A stretch of DNA of 51,353 nt from Mycoplasmoidaceae bacterium (GTDB taxonomy: Bacteria; Bacillota_I; Bacilli_A; Mycoplasmatales; Mycoplasmoidaceae), in the NCBI GenBank assembly GCA_024427105.1, contig JAKSVR010000002.1, positions 1-51,353 on the forward strand, written 5' to 3'. This document shows, in pieces, positions 21,901 to 32,385 of this stretch. Position 1 is the first letter of the stretch. The number at the start of each line of letters is the position of its first letter. A model generated the notes under the pieces. That model was not told where the DNA came from and searched no databases. It was given only the letters and a program-made list of their open reading frames with translations. A program made the position numbers and the translations under genes.

Positions 21901-23985
21901 TCTAGTGTATTATTTGGTAGAGAATATCAAGATGCGGTGGGTCTTAATGGCAACATGGTCTTACCAAGTGTTGGGGACTTAACTGGACAAGACACAGATT
22001 TATTTTATATACAAAATAAAATGTGTTCAAAATTAACTCTAGACCATGTTATTGGTTTGGGTTCTATTGCATCTAATCCATGAGAAATTGCATTATCTTT
22101 GATGCCAGCAAATTCTCGAAACATTGCTGCTGATGATTTTAATAACATTATCAATATTGTCGGTCACACAATAGAACAAGCAACTGATGATTGATTAAAA
22201 GCGTGTGTTGCTCATGGTGTCCCAGATTGAATAATTGATCCTGAAAGCAAATCAATTTTTGATATTGGTGGAATATATGAGTCAGAAATTTATGCTGCAG
22301 CTAAAGAATGCGGCAAATGAATTAATGTTGGATATGATTTAGGTTATTGAGTAAATAATTACAGATCGTTCTTGCTATATGATAAGACATCTGATACATA
22401 TTCTTTAAATAACGATATTAGAGTTATTGGACAACTATTTATGGGATTCAATCCTGCATTTGTTCATTTTGTTCGAACAATATATAACGACCTTCATTTA
22501 ATGCAAATGGAATATCCAATATCTTATGGTGCTATACCATTGAATTGGGGTATTTCAAATGATGAGGCTAAGTTAGATGAAACTTACACATACTTAAAAG
22601 GTTTGATGCGACGTAAGAATATAACTCAAGATATTAAAGTGGAAGGTATTAAACAAGATTCTCAATATATTCATTTAACCGACAAAAAGGGTCGCGATAT
22701 AAATGACCTGTTGTTTGATACAAATTATTTACACTACTTAAATGCAAATGAAAATGAATACCCAATTATTGTTAATGCATATGCAGCTCATAAATATGGA
22801 TTTAAAGTTGGTGAAACAATTGAATTATACGTATCTAACACTGTAGATAGATATGAAAGAAAGATTCATCCTGAATCTTATAAAGAAGATGATAATATAG
22901 CTAAGTTTAAAGTTGTTGGTATCTCAAGAGGTACAAACAATGAAGCTTATTATACGTCTCAAGAAGCTGCTAACAAGATTTTAGGTTTACCTGATGGTCA
23001 AACATGGAACAAAACACATAAATTTATGCCTTGATCTGAATATAGTGACACAATTCCAAGACTTGTTGACTTGGCTGGTCTAGAATCATCAGACCAACAT
23101 AATGTTTCTATATATTCGTTTGACAATACTACACCTACACGAGTTGATGGCTTAACTAAACTATCATTGCCAATACCAGTAGGGTTCAATGGCATCTATA
23201 CTCAAAATAAAGAAGGTAAACCTTTAACTGCTGGTTTAAGTTTATACTCATATACAGGTATGTATCCTGGAGCATCAGTATATAACTCTGTGGGTAATAA
23301 CAAGTTTGAAAACATATTAACATTTGGTCCAAATTTAGCTATTGCTAACTTTATGTGTGGTGGATTTGGCACAGTCAAAGACGATCGAACATATTATCAA
23401 GCTTGCTCTGAATGATTGACTCCTGGTTCATGAATGAGTCAGCATGAAGATTATTATCGACAGACATATATTCAATCACTTATTGATGATATATCTGAAA
23501 TATATGGGGATACAACTATGATTACTGCAATTACTGGAGCAATGGATGTTGCGGCTAGTGACTTAGTTTATTCAAACTTAATTTCAACATTTGATTTAGC
23601 TGAAACAAGTATTATGGCTATTGTCATCCCAATTACTGTTATTATTGTTGCAGTTATATCTAACTTAATTATTAATGACTCTAAGAAAATGGCCGCCATG
23701 CTAAAAGCACTTGGATATTCAGATGCTAAGAATTTAATGTCAATATTAGCACTATTTGTTCCAACAATTGTTGTTGGTTTGGCTTTAGCTGTACCATTAT
23801 CATTGGGTTTAACATTAGCATATCAATCAATTATCTTTAATAGTGCAAATATATTAGTTGATGTCACACAGAAATGATGGTACTATGTTGCCGCTGTTGG
23901 TGGTATTGGTGTTATCTTAGTAGGTACTTATGCTATCGGCTTTGTATCATTAAAGAAAGATAGATTGGTAGATCAAATTAAATAG
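18937..23985 (+). CDS. Giant FtsX/MacB-type ABC transporter permease
   Basis: A 1682-residue membrane protein. One membrane helix lies at about residues 17-37, then a very large extracytoplasmic domain (about 650 residues). Next come three helices with a MacB/FtsX-like core (about residues 700-850), a further helix and a second extracytoplasmic domain (about 600 residues). A last FtsX core with three helices ends at the C-terminus (ISNLIINDSKKMAAMLKALGY is the typical loop after the first helix). It is interrupted by more than twenty in-frame TGA codons, all read as Trp. The ATPase gene follows 9 nt later. The pair resembles MG468-MG467 of M. genitalium in size and order. Such systems act in lipoprotein or peptide export or sensing; the substrate is unknown. 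Confidence 0.85.
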
Positions 23986-23994
23986 GAGCATATT

Positions 23995-25443
23995 ATGATT
24001 GATAAACAACAAACAAAAATATTCAATTCAATAAATGACTTAAAAGACTTAAGTCTTATTCCTGAAGGCGAGAAAAAGAAAGTAATGAGAAAAAACATTA
24101 CTCTTTTAGATGAATATATGCTTTTATACAAACATGCTTGAGCTAATCTAACACAAACCAAAACCGCTCTTGAATCTGCTGCTCCAGTCACAAGTCTTGC
24201 AACCTATCGTATTAAAAAATCATTAAATAAGCAATATGCTAACGCTCAAAACCAAATTACTATCACCAAATCTAAATTATCTAAATGTATTAATGCACTT
24301 TTATATGACCACAACTGTGCAAGTGGTAAACACGATAAGATGACAGTAGATGAATTGTATCGAATTGTTAATGCATATGAAAATAAAGAATTTAAAGATA
24401 ATTATTTCCCAAAACTAAGATTAAGAACACTAAATCAAAACAATTTTGAATTAAGAACTGCTGAATTCCAACTAGAAGTTGTTAATCAAATTCTTAGCGA
24501 GAAATTTAAACCGTATGAAGAAAGCTCACGATGAAACCGTTCAAAGTCTTTTTGAATAAGACAAAGAACATTATTAGAAAAGAAAATTGTATCATGTAAT
24601 GACCGACGAGGTAGCTTAGATGAAACTTTCCGTTCAATGCAATATGCTAAATTGATAAAACGATTCAATAAATTATCTCACCATTCAAATAAATATGATC
24701 GAACAACCAATCTGCCAAGTAATTATGTAATTGATTTTGAAAATATCACCAAGTATTACTTTAACAAATGAATGGCTTTTAAGGTATTAAAAGGATTTGA
24801 TTTAAAAATCAAAAAAGGTGAATTTGTTGTTATTCTAGGTCCATCAGGTTCGGGTAAAACGACATTACTAAACATTATGTCTGGTATGGATAAAGCTACT
24901 TATGGACAAACTATTGTTAATGGTAATAATTTGATTAAGATGAATGATAACCAATTAACTCAATTTAGAAAAGACAATATTGGTTATATTTTCCAACAAT
25001 ATGGTTTATTGCCAAACTTAAATGTTCGTGAAAACGTTGAAATTGGTTGAAATCTTCAATCTGATAAGTCTAAAAGACTTGATATTGATGAATTACTAAA
25101 AACAGTTGGTATGTCAGAATATGCCGACAAATTCCCACACGAATTATCAGGTGGGCAACAACAACGTGTTTCTGTTGCACGATCAATGGCTAAAAATCCC
25201 GCAATCGTGTTTGGTGATGAACCAACGGGTGCTGTTGATGAAGAAATGTCAAAACAAATTCTTCAATTATTTGTAGATATTAATGAAAAATTCAAAACAA
25301 CCGTTATTATTGTTACACACAACCCAATCTTTGCTGATCTAGCGACAAGAGTAATTAAAGTAAACTCTGGTTATATCGCTCAAAACTATGAAAATAAAAA
25401 TCGTAAAACTGTTGCTGAACTAGATTGATCTTCAAACCATTAA
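23995..25443 (+). CDS. ABC transporter ATPase with a long N-terminal extension
   Basis: A 482-residue protein. The last 240 residues are a LolD/MacB-class ATPase: Walker A GPSGSGKTT (about 282-290), Q-loop FQQYG, signature LSGGQQQR (about 384-391), Walker B IVFGDEPTGA, H-loop IVTHN. The first 240 residues are hydrophilic and lysine-rich, with helical, possibly coiled-coil character, and match no domain I know. AGGAG overlaps the stop codon of the permease, so the genes are coupled. TGA codons encode Trp at several places, including four residues before the end. The extension may contact the huge permease or a cytoplasmic partner. Confidence 0.9.
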
Positions 25444-25462
25444 AAAGAGCTATGCTCTTTTT
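25442..25462. terminator. Bidirectional terminator between the ABC operon and fpg
   Basis: Nine-base-pair hairpin AAAAAGAGC / GCTCTTTTT with a 3-nt loop; A-tract on the left and T-tract on the right serve both convergent units. Confidence 0.8.
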
Positions 25463-26285
25463 ATTTTGCTTGACATTGTGGGCAAAAGCATGTACCACGA
25501 CCATTAAGCATAATTTTCTTGATGGTAGAACCACAGACTTTGCATTTTTGTCCTTGACGTTCATAAACCATTAAATGATTCTGAAAACTTCCAGAATGAT
25601 TTTTGGCAAATTTAAATGTAAAAACAGTAGTTCCTTGGTTTTTTATTGATTTGTCCATAATTTTGCGACATGCTTTAATTATGTTTTGACAATCTGTTTT
25701 AGTCAATTGTTTTGCAGGTCTTTTAGGGTGTATTTTGCAAGCGAAACAAATTTCAGCTGCATAAATATTTCCGATTCCTGCAATAATGGTTTGATCTAAT
25801 AAGATACTTTTTGTTGCTAGTGATTTATTTTTAAATTTGTTTAATAAATAATCAGCTGTTAATTTTTTATCTCAAGGTTCTAAACCTTGACTTGATACTT
25901 CACGACTTTTTATAAAGGCTTCTTTATTCTTGTAAATATTAAGTTGCCCAAATTTACGAGAATCAGTGTAAACCAATTTCTTATTACCTAAAATTATTTC
26001 GACACATTGAAATGGTTCCATTGGGTCTTTCTTGTTTAAATAATATACTTTACCTTCCATTCTTAAATGAATGGTTAAAAATTTATCGTGAGATAACTCT
26101 ACATATATTAATTTGCCTAAAGTTTTAATATCTTTAATTGTTTCATTCAATAAAAACTCTTTAAAAACTTTACTACTACAATTACGGATTACTCTTGCAT
26201 CATTAAATAAAACATCAGTAACCTTATGATTAATAGCGGGATGTAGTGTATGAACTATTGTTCTAACTTCTGGTAATTCGGGCAT
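25461..26285 (-). CDS. fpg: Formamidopyrimidine-DNA glycosylase (MutM)
   Basis: A 274-residue base-excision-repair enzyme that removes 8-oxoguanine and formamidopyrimidines. The N-terminus is exactly MPELPEVRTI with the catalytic Pro and Glu. The H2TH segment reads LLDQTIIAGIGNIYAAEICF, and the C4 zinc finger has CKVCG and CPQC. One TGA (25869-25871 region) is Trp. The ATG overlaps the coaD stop by one base, so fpg is the second gene of coaD-fpg. Confidence 0.96.
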
Positions 26286-26725
26286 TATTTACATTTCCTT
26301 GCGTCTTTTAATTGTCTAATTGCGGTTGAAGACATATTTACAAGTTCTTCCTTAGGCAACATTAAAAGAGTTTCAATTTTATTATCTAATGAATGGTTAA
26401 CCTTAGCCATATCCATTTCATAAATAGCATCGCTAGAATCTCTAATGCTTCGAATAATAACAGAAATTTTATGTTTTTTGGCGAATCCGACAGTTAAACC
26501 TTTATTGGTTGTAACAATAACATTTTTTAAATGTAATTTATCTATTTCTTTTTTAGTTTTAATAAATCTTACTTCTAAAGAAGGAATCGATTTTTTATAT
26601 AGATTTTTTGATACTACTACATACAATTTATCAAATAATTTAGAACATCTTTTAATTATGTTAAGATGCCCAGAGTGAATAGGATTAAAACTACCAGGAA
26701 ACATCGCTTTTGTTTGCTTAGTCAT
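26285..26725 (-). CDS. coaD: Phosphopantetheine adenylyltransferase
   Basis: A 146-residue nucleotidyltransferase of coenzyme A synthesis: it adds AMP to 4'-phosphopantetheine. The motif MFPGSFNPIHSGHLNIIKR has the HxGH catalytic signature, and the later IRSIRDSSD and SSTAIRQL segments are typical. The frame is open upstream to 26860, but that part would encode an odd hydrophobic tail. The start at 26725 (MTKQTKAMFPG) gives normal length and leaves room for the promoter palindrome shared with pta. Confidence 0.93.
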   Translation of the reverse strand: MTKQTKAMFPGSFNPIHSGHLNIIKRCSKLFDKLYVVVSKNLYKKSIPSLEVRFIKTKKEIDKLHLKNVIVTTNKGLTVGFAKKHKISVIIRSIRDSSDAIYEMDMAKVNHSLDNKIETLLMLPKEELVNMSSTAIRQLKDARKCK

Positions 26726-26734
26726 AGTAAAACA

Positions 26735-26762
26735 ATATATAATCTCAAATAAGATTATATAT
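26735..26762. promoter_or_regulatory. Palindromic divergent promoter of coaD and pta
   Basis: Perfect 11-bp inverted repeat ATATATAATCT / AGATTATATAT with a 6-nt spacer. Each arm contains TATAAT pointing toward its own gene: coaD on the reverse strand (28 nt to ATG) and pta on the forward strand (34 nt to ATG). It may be two face-to-face -10 boxes, an operator, or both. Confidence 0.55.
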
Positions 26763-26777
26763 TTTTTGGAGATTACA

Positions 26778-27758
26778 ATGAGTAAAATAATTGAAAATAT
26801 GAAGCAAGTTATTGCCACGGCACCTAGAAAACCAAGAATAGTTTTTGCCGAAGGCAACAATGCTTTTATTCAACAAGCTATTAAAACTATTGCAAACGAA
26901 ATAGATCCTATTCTTATTTTTAAAAGTAAGAGTGAAATCCCAGCTAATTTCCCATATCAAACAATTGCAATTGATGCAATTGATATTAGTCCATATTCTA
27001 ACTTACTATATGAATTAAGAAAAGCTAAAGGTATGACTGCTGAGCAAGCTATTATTACAGCCAAACAACCAAACTATTTAGCTTCATTAATTGTTAAATT
27101 AGGTCAAGCAGATGGTGAAATTTGTGGTATTGACTACACAACAGCCGATACATTAAGACCTGCCTTACAAATTATTAGAACTGAACCGGGTGCTAAACTT
27201 GTTTCATCTGTATTTATGTTAGAAAAAGACAATGATTTATCTATCTTCTCTGACTGTGCTATCAATATAAATCCAAATGCTGATGAATTAGCTAGCATGA
27301 CTGAAATGGCTTGTGCTTTTGCTAAAAATGTATTAAAAATTGAAAAGCCAAAAGCTGCTTTATTAAGTTACTCAACTTGTGGTAGTGGTAAAGGCGAAGA
27401 TGTTCAAAAGGTTCAAACAGCTTTTGAATTAATTAAAATGAATCCAAACTGCAAGGCTTACGATGTCTTTGGCGAAATGCAATTTGATGCTGCTTACGAT
27501 GACCGTGTAAGGGCTAAAAAAGCTAAAGCATGTAATTGAACAACTAAACCAGACATCTTTATGTTCCCAAACATTAATGCTGGTAATATTGGATGCAAAA
27601 TAGCTCAACGAATGGGTGGATATGATGCATTTGGTCCAATCTTAGTTGGTTTGGCTGCACCAGTTAATGACTTAAGTCGTGGTGCTACTGTTCAAGATAT
27701 TATTGGTGTAAGCTACATCACTGCTGCTCAAGCTGTGGTTAAGATGACTAAAAGATAA
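26778..27758 (+). CDS. pta: Phosphate acetyltransferase
   Basis: A 326-residue enzyme that converts acetyl-CoA and phosphate to acetyl phosphate, feeding acetate kinase for ATP. Characteristic segments are VFAEGNN near residue 20, DGEICGIDYTTADTLRPALQ near 115, LLSYSTCGSGKG near 200 and GEMQFDAAYD near 235. The start at 26778 has GGAG 8 nt upstream; an earlier TTG is in frame but would sit on the Shine-Dalgarno. One TGA (27537-27539) is Trp. It is convergent with the DUF1846 gene. Confidence 0.95.
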
Positions 27759-27775
27759 TCTTCAAACAACAAAAT

Positions 27776-27801
27776 AAAAGAGGAACTATTGTTCCTCTTT
27801 T
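27776..27801. terminator. Bidirectional terminator between pta and the DUF1846 gene
   Basis: Eleven-base-pair hairpin AAAAGAGGAAC / GTTCCTCTTTT with a 4-nt loop. The last codons of the DUF1846 gene lie inside it. Confidence 0.85.
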
Positions 27802-29285
27802 TCTTGATTAATTTTGAGTGATGAAATATATGATGCGGCTTGTTCTGTTATATTAATACCTAGTTTTTTGAAAACCTGTTGTTCAGCTTGCATTAGGATA
27901 CAGCTAGCATGAGCTTGTGTGTCTCTTAATAATGGTAGTTGTTTTAATGCAATAGCAGCCAATGGGTTTGTTAAAGATTGAATTGCTAATGCAATTAAGG
28001 CTTCAGATAAATTTAATCTACCACGATATCCAAATGAATCGTGTTTCATTTTTTTAATTGGATCCAAAACATATGGAGACATTAGGTAAATATCATCTTT
28101 AATCTTACCTAATGTTTTTAGTGCATTAATAATGGCGGCAGCAGAGGCAGTTAAATCTTTAGATTTTCTACCAGTTACAATAACACCTTTTTTTATTTCA
28201 ATAGCAACAGCATGTGTTTTACTTTGTGCTTGTTTATCTAAACACGCTTTAACTGAAACACGGTCTTCAGCCTTAACTCCAGCATCATGCATTAAGTATT
28301 CTGCTTTAGTTATGATTGAGTCATCATACTTACCGAAGAATACATCTTTTAATGCTCCATAGTAACGACGAACAATTTCTTTTTGAGCAGCAATGCGACA
28401 AATTTTATCATTAGTAATTGCAAACCCAATCATATTAACTCCCATGTCGGTTGGTGAGTGATATGGACTTCGTCCATATAATTGTTCAAAAATTGTTTTT
28501 AATAATGGGAAACTAGCTATATCACGGTTATAATTTGTTGCAGTTTCTTTATAGTGTTCAAGATGGAAAGGATCGATCATGTTTCCATCATTTAATTCTA
28601 ATGTTGCTGCTTCGTAAGCAATATTAACGGGATGCTTTAATGGTAGATTTCAAATAGGGAATGTTTCATATTTTGCATATCCTGCTTTTTTGCCTTTTAA
28701 ATGAGCATGATATAGTTGACTTAAACATGTTGCCATCTTACCAGATCCAGGCCCTGGAGCTGTAACGATAACTAATTTTCGATGAGTTTCAACATATTCG
28801 TTTCGTCCCAAACCATCTTTAGATAATATTTTAGGTAAGTCTTTAGGATAACCTTCAATCTTATAGTGTTTGTACACTTTAACACCAAGGTTCTTTAATA
28901 GTCTTATGAATTCTTTAATTGTTGGTGATTCTTCATACATTGAAATAACTACACCAGTAATAGGAATACCAATTGTTGAATATACTCCAACTAACCTTTC
29001 AACTTCTGCTTGGTATGATAAGTTAGAGTCTACTCTAACCTTATTGTTAATAACATCTTGTGCATTAACAACAATAATAACTTCTGCGTCCTTTTTAAAT
29101 TGAAGTAAAGATTGAAGTTTGGCATCATGGTCAAAACCCGGTAGAACTCTTGCAGCATGCCAATCATCAATTAGCTTGCCACCAAATTCAAGATATAGTT
29201 TAGAATCGAATTTATTTACTCTATCTAAAATTGCTTTTCTTTGAAGTTTTAAATATTTCTTTGTATCGAATCCTGTTTTCTTCAT
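27786..29285 (-). CDS. DUF1846 family protein
   Basis: A 499-residue protein matching the DUF1846 family in length and in its start (TGFDTKKYLKLQ). A loop with APGPGSGKMATCLSQLYH near residue 190 looks like a nucleotide- or phosphate-binding site. The C-terminal half contains SPTDMGVNMIGFAI. The family has known structures but no firm role that I can name. The start at 29285 was chosen because TATAAT at 29297-29302 lies 11 nt upstream; the ATG at 29294 is too close to it. One TGA (28650-28652) is Trp. Its mRNA is probably leaderless. Confidence 0.8.
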
Positions 29286-29296
29286 AAACAACATTA

Positions 29297-29302
29297 TTAT
29301 AA
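29297..29302 (-). promoter_or_regulatory. -10 box for the DUF1846 gene
   Basis: Perfect TATAAT on the reverse strand, 11 nt before the chosen ATG, no Shine-Dalgarno. The divergent YigZ gene starts 45 nt away. Confidence 0.55.
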
Positions 29303-29330
29303 TAATTTTATATAAATATAAAGTCATAAA

Positions 29331-29912
29331 ATGAAAGTTTTAAAAAAGTCAATTAAAACATCATTTACAATTAAAAAATCTAAGTTTATTTGCTTAGGGT
29401 ATTTAGTGCATAATAAATTAGAAGTTAAAACCATTTTAGACCAAATAAAAAAAGAATATTCTGATGCTAGTCATATATGCTATGGTTATATTTTAGATGA
29501 CAATAATTATTACTATTCTGATGACGGTGAGCCATCAGGATGCGCGGGTAAACCTATCTATAATGCTATTCAATCTAGAAAGCTAAACTATTGCTTATTA
29601 ATTATAGTTCGCTACTTTGGTGGAGTTAAGTTTGGAACTAGTCTTCTTCGTTCCACCTTTAAAGATTTATCTTTAGAAGTATTAAGTGAAGATGTATTAA
29701 GAGAAAGTGTTGTAACAGATTTGGTAGATATTCAAATTAACTATTCACAATTAAAATTGATAAATAAAGTATTTAATAAATCTATTTATTATTCAAAATA
29801 TAAAACTGATGTAGTAGATATGACATTAATGGGTGACTCCAAAAATATTAAAGCAAAATTAAAATTACTTAATGTCCAACCTAAACATATAAAAGAAAAA
29901 CAGGTTATCTAA
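29331..29912 (+). CDS. YigZ/IMPACT family protein
   Basis: A 193-residue protein with the IMPACT (UPF0029) N-terminal domain. Visible motifs are SKFICLGY near residue 17, SHICYGY near 50, SDDGEPSGCAGKPI near 65 and VRYFGGVKFGTSLL near 95. A variable C-terminal domain follows. The bacterial family is linked to translation regulation or ribosome-associated functions only by homology to eukaryotic IMPACT. Spacing to TATAAA is 8-14 nt, with no Shine-Dalgarno. Confidence 0.85.
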   Translation: MKVLKKSIKTSFTIKKSKFICLGYLVHNKLEVKTILDQIKKEYSDASHICYGYILDDNNYYYSDDGEPSGCAGKPIYNAIQSRKLNYCLLIIVRYFGGVKFGTSLLRSTFKDLSLEVLSEDVLRESVVTDLVDIQINYSQLKLINKVFNKSIYYSKYKTDVVDMTLMGDSKNIKAKLKLLNVQPKHIKEKQVI

Positions 29913-29924
29913 CACCTGTTTTTT
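29896..29924. terminator. Terminator of the YigZ gene
   Basis: Ten-base-pair stem AAAAACAGGT / ACCTGTTTTT with an 8-nt loop and T-run; the stop codon lies in the loop. It may also serve the convergent lipoprotein gene. Confidence 0.8.
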
Positions 29925-29938
29925 GTCAGTCTTATTAA

Positions 29939-31558
29939 TTAAATACAGAAGAATGGGGATACGCCTTGTACTTCACTTGTAGTAGCCCAATTGTTATGAG
30001 TAAGACAACCGTCTGTGCATCTTCAAAAAGAACCAGGAGCTTGTTCGCAAGCACCATGAATATTAGATGATCTTAAGAAATAGTCTTGTGTCCTTCAACT
30101 TCTAATTGGGGTACGTACAAAACAATCTACATAATCATCGTATTCAAATGGGTCGTTTTTATTATCAAGATTAGCATAATATTCATATTGGTGATCTTCA
30201 GCCATAAATAAATTCTTTTCTTTAGGAGCAGCTAAATCTTCAGGAGAATTAATAAATCCTTGATAAGAAAGGAAAGATCCAAGTGCGGGTTCAAATAGTT
30301 TACATTCTCTTGTTGTAAGTTGTCAACACTTTTGTTCACTATCATATTTTAAAGCTTGTTTCTTTACAGTTTTGATACCATTTGAAACATCGCTGTCCAT
30401 CATTTTATAAACACTTGATCGATTAGATTGTTCTCACTCAAAAGTTTGGCCAGAGTTTAATGCTTCATCTATACGAGAGTCTCAATAGTCAGTCTTTTTG
30501 TCTCTTAATGACAATGTAAGAGCTTCTCCATTAACATCACAAATTAAAGTATCAAATTGGAATGTTAAAGCTATTTTCTTACCATCTTTATCAATATCAG
30601 CATTTTGTCCAATAACTGTAACTTTATGTTTTATACCATTAAGTGGAACAGTTCTAGATAGACCAACAAAATTGTCTATACCGTAATGTTTTTGCAATGC
30701 AGATAAACCTTTATCAGCAAATGACCTTACATTTGTTCATGTATCGACTTCGAATGATGCATTAACATCAAATGTTGTTGTTTGAAGTAGGTAGCTACCT
30801 TCTTTTTTGTTCTTTATAGTGACTTTAACTTTATGATTTCCAGGTTTTGGATTTAATGCCTTACTAAAGAATTGAATTGCATAAGTGTGAGTGTTGTCAT
30901 CAGTGCAAATAATTTGAGCTTCCATTTCTCCCAATCCGCCTTCGTCTTCAGGAAGTTCTTCTTCTACAGTGACTGAAGCGTGATTTGTGTTTGTTGGGTT
31001 AAAATCATTAGGTTTATTAACGAGTTGGAAACCGTTAATTGTTCCACCAACAGTATCATCGCCTCTGTCCATACCAGCATCAACAGAGAATAAATTACAT
31101 TCAGCTTCATCGGCTTGAGGTGGTTGTAATATCATAGAACTTGTGTTACGAATTGTTATAGTGTCAGTAGCACGAACTTCTTGTTCTTTAGTTTCAGTAT
31201 CAGTAATGGTTGCAATAACTTTTAGAGTGTATATTTTGTCTCCAACAGATAGGTGGTGTCAATGAACAATACCGAATTGATCAACATCAATTGTTTCATC
31301 ACCGCTTAAATCAGTGAATACATTAACTTTAAATGAAACAGCTTTTTCTGTTTCCTTACCGTTTTCTTCTACTACCTTTCAAGCTCTTCTTGCAATACCT
31401 TCTCCTAATTTATCACCTAGTAGGTTGTAATCTCCACCGGTAATTTGGTATTTTGAGTATTTATCCTCTTTAGAACAACTAGTTGTAAAAATAGTCGTTC
31501 CAGCAATTAACATTGCACCCGAACCAAGTAAAGGCATTAATAATTTTACTTTTTTCAT
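29939..31558 (-). CDS. Surface lipoprotein of unknown function
   Basis: A 539-residue predicted lipoprotein. The signal peptide (MKKVKLLMPLLGSGAMLIAG) ends in a lipobox-like TTSC with Cys28 as the lipidation site. The rest is hydrophilic and beta-rich, with no repeats or enzyme motif that I recognise; segments around residues 80-140 and 210-280 look like Ig-type sandwich domains. At least ten Trp are TGA, so it would appear fragmented under the standard code. AAAGG about 10 nt upstream and TATAAT at 31584-31589 support the start. It is a candidate adhesin or surface antigen. Confidence 0.8.
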
Positions 31559-31583
31559 ATATAAAATAACCTTTCGTGTATTA

Positions 31584-31589
31584 ATTATA
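31584..31589 (-). promoter_or_regulatory. -10 box for the 539-aa lipoprotein gene
   Basis: Perfect TATAAT on the reverse strand 25 nt before the ATG, followed by AAAGG as the ribosome-binding site. Confidence 0.55.
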
Positions 31590-31628
31590 TAGAAAAATAT
31601 ATTTTTTAAATATTAAATAAAGTTAAGT

Positions 31629-32351
31629 TTACTTAATAATACCACGTTCTCTAAGTTCTTTGTCGATGATTGCCATTTCTTCATCCACTGTTTTATCACC
31701 AACATCAATTACGATGTATGGAACACGATATGTAGCACATACTGAAGTTAAATATTCAATGTATCCTTTGTTCAATAATTTGAAATAAGTTTCGTTCTTT
31801 TTGAAATTTTTAATTTCAACAGATCGATTTCTTTTGTATAGTCTTTCAAGAAATCTTTTTCAATCTAATTTCAAGATAATATAGAGTTTTGGAGTACCAA
31901 TTTCATAAACCAGTTGGTTAACTTGATCGCGCCATAATTTTTCATAATATTCATAAACTGTTGGTTGATCTAACATATTATGAAATGCAAACATTCTATC
32001 TTCAAATATTGTTCGATCAAATACTTTAACAGCTGGGTTTTTAGAATTTTGAATGCAATTTTTATAACGAGTAAAACGATTAAGCAAAAATTGTAATTGA
32101 CAAACCGATTCTGCTATTTGTTCTCTTTGATACATCTTGTCTAGCAAGATGTTCATAAGATCATTGGGGTCATTACTTAATTCATACACTGGTTCAAATC
32201 CATAGTCTTTTACTATTCTTTCAACAATAGTGGATTTACCGGCAGAAATCATTCCACCAACCGCAATACAGTTGGCTTCTTTTTGCTTTTTAAACTCATG
32301 CAAAACGCATCTTGTTTTGAAGCGTTTTTCGTAATTTTTGGGTACTTTCAT
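31629..32351 (-). CDS. Deoxynucleoside kinase
   Basis: A 240-residue kinase of the dNK/dGK/dAK family, which phosphorylates salvaged deoxynucleosides. The P-loop is GGMISAGKST near residue 33, the DRS-like catalytic motif is FDRTIFEDR near residue 110, and the lid region (RFLERLYKRNRS) follows a TGA-encoded Trp. Substrate preference (dA, dG or dC) cannot be read from sequence alone. TATAAT lies 10 nt before the ATG with no Shine-Dalgarno, so the message is probably leaderless. It complements tdk at 40688-41314. Confidence 0.88.
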
Positions 32352-32361
32352 ACTTACTAAA

Positions 32362-32367
32362 ATTATA
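32362..32367 (-). promoter_or_regulatory. -10 box for the deoxynucleoside kinase, leaderless type
   Basis: Perfect TATAAT on the reverse strand, exactly 10 nt before ATG. It lies in the short gap after ispD. Confidence 0.65.
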
Positions 32368-32385
32368 CTAATTTTAAATGAGAAA

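Noticed and set aside
18937..23985. Apparent string of broken genes from many in-frame TGA codons
   Set aside because: Reading UGA as Trp restores one continuous frame here and in at least 25 other genes, with Trp at conserved positions. This is the Mollicutes code, not pseudogenes.
26726..26860. Upstream extension of coaD by 45 codons with a hydrophobic segment
   Set aside because: CoaD is a soluble enzyme that begins close to its FPGSFNPIHSGH motif. The extension would read through the pta promoter and gene start.
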